Assembly (NCBI GenBank): GCA_016866255.1
Contig: VGMY01000010.1
Span: 20,227-84,226, forward strand
Source of the DNA: Bacteroidota bacterium
Lineage (GTDB): Bacteria; Bacteroidota; Bacteroidia; Flavobacteriales_D; Crocinitomicaceae
Reading direction: 5' to 3'
DNA length: 64,000 nucleotides
How positions within the stretch are numbered: the first letter of the stretch is position 1; every line of letters begins with the position of its first letter. Made by a program: the position numbers and the translations under genes. The notes below the pieces were generated by a model. The model searched no databases. It had not been told where the DNA came from and saw only the letters and a list, made by a program, of their open reading frames with translations. Below, piece by piece: positions 60,201 through 64,000 of the stretch.

Positions 60201-63200
60201 ACTTTGTCCGTTACAAAGGATATTGGTAGTGGTCAAGGTTGCCAATAAAAGTGGAGGCTCTGTAACTACGGCATTTGCGCTAACTGAGCATCCATTTATA
60301 TCCGTTACGGAAACCGAGTAGTTTCCGGGACCCAAATTGGTGATGCTTGAAGTAAGTCCACCAGTGCTCCACTGGTAGGTGTACGGGGCAATTCCACCTG
60401 TCTGGGTTACATTGGCAGATCCATTATTCAAACCGTTACAGGTAATGTTAACAGAGTTTACCGTTGCTAAAATCGATGAGGGTTGAGTTATAGTTACATT
60501 GTCCGTTACAACACATCCGTTGGCATCCGTAACAGTAACAGAATAATTACCCGCAGCAAGGTTTGTAATGCTAGCAGTTGTAGCTCCATTGTTCCAAGCG
60601 AATAGATACGGTGCAGTTCCTCCATTTATGGTAATTGTCGCAGTTCCATTGCTAAAGCCATTGCAGGTAACATTGGTAAAATTAGTAATTGTAGAAAGTA
60701 AGGCAGGCTGGAAAATGGTCAAAACGGCCTGTACCGAGCATCCGTTTAAATCGGCAACTATCACGGAATAATTTCCGGGACTTAAGTTATTGACGTTTGC
60801 AATAGTAGCCCCTGTACTCCATAGGTAGGTATACGGTGCCGTACCTCCTGATGGGCTTACATTCGCAGAACCGTTATTAAGCCCATTACAGGTAGCGTTT
60901 ACCGAGCTGGCTGTGGCAATTAGAGGTAACGGTTCAGTAATGCTTACGGTGCTTACCGCAGTACATCCATTAGCATCCGTAACGGTTGTTGAATAGTTTC
61001 CGGGCGCCAAATTGCTAACGCTCGAAGTAGTAGTCCCTGAACTCCATAGGTAGGTATACGGTGCAGTACCCCCTGATGGGCTTACTGTTGCAGAACCGTT
61101 ATTAAGCCCATTACAAGAAACATTGGTAGAAGTTGTGGTAGCAGTCAGCAACGTAGGTTCTGTTATGGTAACATTTGCTGATGTGGTGCATCCATTGGCA
61201 TCCGTTACGGTTGTCGAATAGTTTGCGGGAGCCAAATTACTAACGCCAGGCGTAGTAGCCCCTGTACTCCATAGGTAGGTGTACGGTGCAGTACCTCCTG
61301 ATGGGCTTACATTCGCAGAACCGTTATTAAGCCCATTACATGTAACGTTTACCGAGCTGGCTGTGGCAATTAGAGGTAACGGTTCAGTAATGCTTACGGT
61401 GCTTACCGCAGTACATCCATTAGCATCCGTAACGGTTGTTGAATAGTTTCCGGGCGCCAAATTGCTAACGCTCGAAGTAGTAGTCCCTGAACTCCATAGG
61501 TAGGTATACGGTGCAGTACCCCCTGATGGGCTTACTGTTGCAGAACCGTTATTAAGCCCATTACAAGAAACATTGGTAGAAGTTGTGGTAGCAGTCAGCA
61601 ACGTAGGTTCTGTTATGGTAACATTTGCTGAGGTGGTGCACCCATTGGCATCCGTGACGGTGACTGTATATCCTCCCGCTACTAAATTATTGGTACTCGC
61701 TGTTATACTTCCATTGCTCCACAAGTAAGTGTAAGGGGCAGTCCCACCCGTTGGTGATACACTAGCCGATCCGTTGTTCAAGCCATTGCATAATACATTT
61801 GTAGAATTTCCTGAAGCAGTGAGAACTGCGGGTTCAGTTATGGTTATGTTCACAGATGCTGTAACACCTATAGCATCGGTGACCGTATAAGAGTAAGGTC
61901 CGGCATTAACGGTGTAACTACCTGTGCCAGAATATGGCCCAATACCTCCCGTTGCGCTAACGTTGACGGTTCCGCTTCCTCCGTTGCATAGAATAGGAGA
62001 AATTATCGTCACTGAAGCTTGAAGTGCGTTAGGAGCAGTGATGGTGATGGTGGTTGAACCAGTGCATCCATTGGCATCTGTTACGTTGTACGTGTACGTA
62101 CCGGCAGTTTCAGTAAACGATCCTGTTCCACTGTATGGAGGAGTTCCTCCAACAGCGGATACAAGAATTATCCCTGTTCCCCCATTCACAAGAATTGGGC
62201 TTGTTATGGATGAACTTATACTTAACGAATTTGGTTGGTTTACCGTAGCAGATATGGAAGAAGTACAACCGTTAGCATCGGTAATGATAAGGCTGTAAGT
62301 ACCTTGCGCTAAGTTATTGATGTCCTCGGAGGTAGAAGAAACTGGGTCATCCCAAATGAAGGAATAACCGGGCGTTCCACCAGCAACGGTCACGTCAATG
62401 ATACCATCGGATAATCCATTACAAGTAATATTGGTAATTTGCACGGTTGCTGTAATAGGAGCAGGTTGGTTGACAAGTCCGCTGGCATTACTAGTACAAC
62501 CGTTGGCATCGGTAACAGTAAGTGTGATATTACCTGGAGTAAGGTTGGTAACAGAATTGGTGGTAAGGGCATTGGACCATAGGTAAGAATAAGCTCCAGT
62601 TCCTCCGGTTACGAAACCAACGGCAGTACCGTTGTTTGCCCCCGCGCAAGTAACAGCGGTGGTGTTAAGCGTAATAGAAAGTGCAGCAGGTTCAGTTACG
62701 TTTAGGGTTGTAGAAGCCGTACATCCGTTGGCGTCGGTAACGGTATAGGTTACGTTTCCAGCAGCGACATTGGCAAAGGATCCCGTTCCGGAGTAAGGCG
62801 CATTACCTCCCGTGGCAGTAACAGCGACCGTAGCGGTTTGTCCGTTACAAAGAATGGGGGAGGAAACGGAAGCCGTAACGTTGAGAAGTGAAAGGGAACC
62901 AACGCTCTGGGAAGCAGAAGCCGTACAACCGTTAGCATCGGTGACATTGACAGTGTAAAGTCCTGCAGCAATTCCTGTAACGGTAGCCGCAGTAGCCCCA
63001 CCTGGAGCCCAGGCATAGGTGTAATTAGCAGTACCTCCCGAAACACTGACGCTAACGGACCCATCTGGGGTACAAGAAGCAGGTGTGGAAGAAGTAGTAA
63101 GCGCAAGCGCGGCAGGTTCGTTCACGGTAGCAGAAATGGAGGCTGTACAACCGTTGGCATCAGTAATGATAAGGCTGTAAGTACCTTGCGCTAAGTTATT

Positions 63201-64000
63201 GATGTCCTCGGAGGTAGAAGAAACTGGGTCATCCCAAATGAAGGAATAACCGGGCGTTCCACCAGCAACGGTCACGTCAATGATACCATCGGATAATCCA
63301 TTACAAGTAATATTGGTAATTTGCACGGTTGCTGTAATAGGAGCAGGTTGGTTGACAAGTCCGCTGGCATTACTAGTACAACCGTTGGCATCGGTAACAG
63401 TAAGTGTGATATTACCTGGAGTAAGGTTGGTAACAGAATTGGTGGTAAGGGCATTGGACCATAGGTAAGAATAAGCTCCAGTTCCTCCGGTTACGAAACC
63501 AACGGCAGTACCGTTGTTTGCCCCCGCGCAAGTAACAGCGGTGGTGTTAAGCGTAATAGAAAGTGCAGCAGGTTCAGTTACGTTTAGGGTTGTAGAAGCC
63601 GTACATCCGTTGGCGTCGGTAACGGTATAGGTTACGTTTCCAGCAGCGACATTGGCAAAGGATCCCGTTCCGGAGTAAGGCGCATTACCTCCCGTGGCAG
63701 TAACAGCGACCGTAGCGGTTTGTCCGTTACAAAGAATGGGGGAGGAAACGGAAGCCGTAACGTTGAGAAGTGAAAGGGAACCAACGCTCTGGGAAGCAGA
63801 AGCCGTACAACCGTTAGCATCGGTGACATTGACAGTGTAAAGTCCTGCAGCAATTCCTGTAACGGTAGCCGCAGTAGCCCCACCTGGAGCCCAGGCATAG
63901 GTGTAATTAGCAGTACCTCCCGAAACACTGACGCTAACGGACCCATCTGGGGTACAAGAAGCAGGTGTGGAAGAAGTAGTAAGCGCAAGCGCGGCAGGTT
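54192..64000 (-). CDS. Giant SprB-repeat adhesin with gliding-motility-associated C-terminal (T9SS type B) domain; N-terminus beyond window
   Basis: Dozens of ~65-80 aa 'CNGxxNGSATVSPSGGTAPYTYLWSNG..NLxPGNYSVTVTDANGC' repeats; PKD-like domain; C-terminus VPNAFTPNGDGLNDLFTPIIS...YNRWGQIVFES. The called start (63326) is an internal GTG; the repeat-encoding frame continues to the window edge. Confidence 0.93.
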   Translation of the reverse strand, partial: PAALALTTSSTPASCTPDGSVSVSVSGGTANYTYAWAPGGATAATVTGIAAGLYTVNVTDANGCTASASQSVGSLSLLNVTASVSSPILCNGQTATVAVTATGGNAPYSGTGSFANVAAGNVTYTVTDANGCTASTTLNVTEPAALSITLNTTAVTCAGANNGTAVGFVTGGTGAYSYLWSNALTTNSVTNLTPGNITLTVTDANGCTSNASGLVNQPAPITATVQITNITCNGLSDGIIDVTVAGGTPGYSFIWDDPVSSTSEDINNLAQGTYSLIITDANGCTASISATVNEPAALALTTSSTPASCTPDGSVSVSVSGGTANYTYAWAPGGATAATVTGIAAGLYTVNVTDANGCTASASQSVGSLSLLNVTASVSSPILCNGQTATVAVTATGGNAPYSGTGSFANVAAGNVTYTVTDANGCTASTTLNVTEPAALSITLNTTAVTCAGANNGTAVGFVTGGTGAYSYLWSNALTTNSVTNLTPGNITLTVTDANGCTSNASGLVNQPAPITATVQITNITCNGLSDGIIDVTVAGGTPGYSFIWDDPVSSTSEDINNLAQGTYSLIITDANGCTSSISATVNQPNSLSISSSITSPILVNGGTGIILVSAVGGTPPYSGTGSFTETAGTYTYNVTDANGCTGSTTITITAPNALQASVTIISPILCNGGSGTVNVSATGGIGPYSGTGSYTVNAGPYSYTVTDAIGVTASVNITITEPAVLTASGNSTNVLCNGLNNGSASVSPTGGTAPYTYLWSNGSITASTNNLVAGGYTVTVTDANGCTTSANVTITEPTLLTATTTSTNVSCNGLNNGSATVSPSGGTAPYTYLWSSGTTTSSVSNLAPGNYSTTVTDANGCTAVSTVSITEPLPLIATASSVNVTCNGLNNGSANVSPSGGTAPYTYLWSTGATTPGVSNLAPANYSTTVTDANGCTTSANVTITEPTLLTATTTSTNVSCNGLNNGSATVSPSGGTAPYTYLWSSGTTTSSVSNLAPGNYSTTVTDANGCTAVSTVSITEPLPLIATASSVNATCNGLNNGSANVSPSGGTAPYTYLWSTGATIANVNNLSPGNYSVIVADLNGCSVQAVLTIFQPALLSTITNFTNVTCNGFSNGTATITINGGTAPYLFAWNNGATTASITNLAAGNYSVTVTDANGCVVTDNVTITQPSSILATVNSVNITCNGLNNGSANVTQTGGIAPYTYQWSTGGLTSSITNLGPGNYSVSVTDINGCSVSANAVVTEPPLLLATLTTTNILCNGQSNGSATVSQTGGTAPFTYLWSSGAITASINNLGPGNYSVIVTDANGCSSSANATISQPTSVVANSSITQNILCNGGTGQIDVIASGGILPYSGIGTNNVVAGTYTYTVTDANGCTGSTTTTITEPTAITLNIIGNNPLCNGSNNGLATAIVGGGTAPYTYSWTNGSTTNQAVGLSSGSYSVIVTDANGCQINGNVILNQPGTLSANSTVTSPIICFGGSGQVSVSANGGTLPYTGTGVFSVVTGNNSYTVTDANGCTASTSINVPQPTQVIASAAIASPIPCFGGNGNIIVTASGGTPNYSGIGSFSVPVGTYSYTVTDANGCTNTTALTINQPSALTPTANVTTAIPCFGGSGTVTVGAIGGTPGYNGTGNFTTVAGLQSYTVTDLNGCSASVTINVAQPSILASSITSQNVSCFGLNNGAATVTASGGTAAYSYLWSGGNTTATASNLTPGTYSVTVTDANGCQSVSNVVITQPTLLTSSSTQTSNVLCFGGTANVFVAANGGTAPYSGTGTFSVVAGNTFFTVSDANGCTSTSSILITQPTQLVASASQVSPILCFGGQALIAVTGNGGTPSYTGTGSFNSFSGNNTYTIQDANGCTATSTINITQPSAVTATFNNSNVTCFGFTNGASTATVTGGTPGYTYLWSTGSTTNVISAQPAGTYSLQVTDNNGCIFNFNTTITQPALLVSTANIILPIACFGGQAIVLVNGSGGTPGYSGNGTFFELAGTYTYTLTDQNGCSGSTTITVPQPAPFIATATITNPIPCNGGQATVVVTGTGGTGPYTGTGVFNVTAGNYTYTIIDVNGCTATTTITVTQPAVLNATATILNSILCNGGTAIVQVAATGGTQPYSGIGTFSVIAGNYTYLVSDVNGCNTSVGINVPQPAQLVTVLSSTNITCFGANNGSAAVVNSGGTAPISTLWSNGSTSNSISNLSPGNYNVTVTDFNGCQNINSFVITQPNALVASAAVLSPVVCFNGNATVSVSATGGTNPYNGTGNFFPTSGTYAYVVTDANGCSDTANITVTQPTQLITAATIISPVPCFGGQAQVSIVASGGISPYSGIGTFNVNAGNQSFTVSDANGCSNTINLFISQPNLLSSVITVQNVTCLNAGNGIISITPSGGTPAYQYLWSNGATSATVNNLSPGNYSVVVTDSNGCQTTNQATITQPNQLQATSILSNPVFCFGGTATVNVSASGGTAPYNGTGSFQQAAGTLTYYVTDANGCLDSATITVTQPPQLAASVVQTSNVQCFGGTATVNVSATGGTPIYNGTGTITVPSGWNTLNVTDNYGCLDTVSIFIAQPTLLVANSTIVSSVLCNGGNAVIDITATGGTPSYGGIGNFTVSAGTYTYTVSDANGCTSNTTITVNQPAILQAIATITTPIGCNGGTGTVTISGIGGTAPYNGTGSFNVPAGTYTYPLVDANGCQTSVTITINQPPVLSLSLTQININCNGFATGSIIANPAGGQAPYTYLWSNGQITQSLNNLIAGTYTVTVTDNVGCTVNGSVTVTQPAAPLLLQETHVNVLCFGNNSASINLTVSGGTAPYSYQWSNGATTQDINNLIAGTYNVTVTDANGCNAVISVNITQPALPLSVSYTVNNISCFGLSDGSIDVTPSGGTGPFTYFWTSGQNTQDLNNIPPGTYIVAITDANNCVAAAQIVVTQPAASLTGTISQIPINCFGINDGQLTANAFGGTAPYSYLWSPTGQTGNVASLLGPGTYAVTITDANGCTAVANDVLTAPQALIASFTVSDNVVCLPSSVTFTNSSIGTFSSVLWTFSNGDTYSSNQFTLNLSSLGCVDVTLLINGSNGCTSDTTINDAVCVVPGPSAAFTTSTPGIDFVTGELEFINNSQNYIGSIWQFGDGGSSTQDNPIHNYPSSTVDSYNVVLVVYDANGCTDTAAGIVESNDVVRLTVPNAFTPNGDGLNDLFTPIISNVTQVKYFRFEVYNRWGQIVFESNKVGDGWDGKYKGKPVQFGTYTWKVSYNVEDQGTMNASGHVTSIK
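60901..61631. repeat. 450-bp-period direct repeat in adhesin gene
   Basis: 60901-61181 appears identical to 61351-61631 by eye. Confidence 0.85.
62281..64000. repeat. 882-bp-period direct duplication in adhesin gene (second copy reaches window edge)
   Basis: 62281-63118 matches 63163-64000; the ORF track shows identical shadow proteins at 62398/63280 and 62750/63632, offset exactly 882 bp. Confidence 0.95.

Noticed and set aside
62390-63988. Duplicate antisense and alternative-frame ORFs (62398/63280, 62390/63272, 62750/63632)
   Set aside because: They lie inside the adhesin gene and merely mirror its 882-bp duplication.
54192-64000. Regular DNA repeats resembling a CRISPR or satellite array
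   Set aside because: The period is a multiple of three, the units encode SprB domains in one open frame, and spacers are not unique 30-40 bp sequences.
1-64000. tRNA, rRNA or known riboswitch genes in the gaps
   Set aside because: Intergenic gaps are short and none showed a recognisable cloverleaf, rRNA or riboswitch consensus by eye; tRNAscan-SE/Infernal would be decisive.

Overview
Window from a Bacteroidota-type chromosome (type IX secretion sorting domains, PorP/SprF, SprB repeats, TAnnTTTG-type promoters). From left to right it contains: the 3' part of an ECF sigma factor gene; an alpha-glucan (maltodextrin) utilisation operon with a NUDIX-family regulator, BadF-type kinase, GH13, MFS transporter, pgmB, GH65 and a T9SS-sorted amylase; a mixed housekeeping/peptidase region; a collagen-like/S74 chaperone protein next to a decayed chimeric paralog; a transglutaminase-like lipoprotein plus DUF350-like gene; a single-gene cassette bounded by 113-bp near-perfect inverted repeats, whose product looks like an FGE-fold + glucosaminidase-like + amidase protein; an OmpA - PorP/SprF - T9SS adhesin cluster; a complete nuoA-N operon; trxB, an S8 peptidase, comEC, recQ, ilvE; and a giant (>9.8 kb, 5' end outside the window) SprB-repeat adhesin with large recent internal duplications. 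The best candidate for something undescribed is the inverted-repeat-bounded cassette at about 24935-27411. It has 112/113 matching repeat arms, AT-rich single-gene cargo and no transposase. No rRNA, tRNA or CRISPR array was recognised. All calls are by eye from the sequence and supplied translations; no database search was run.
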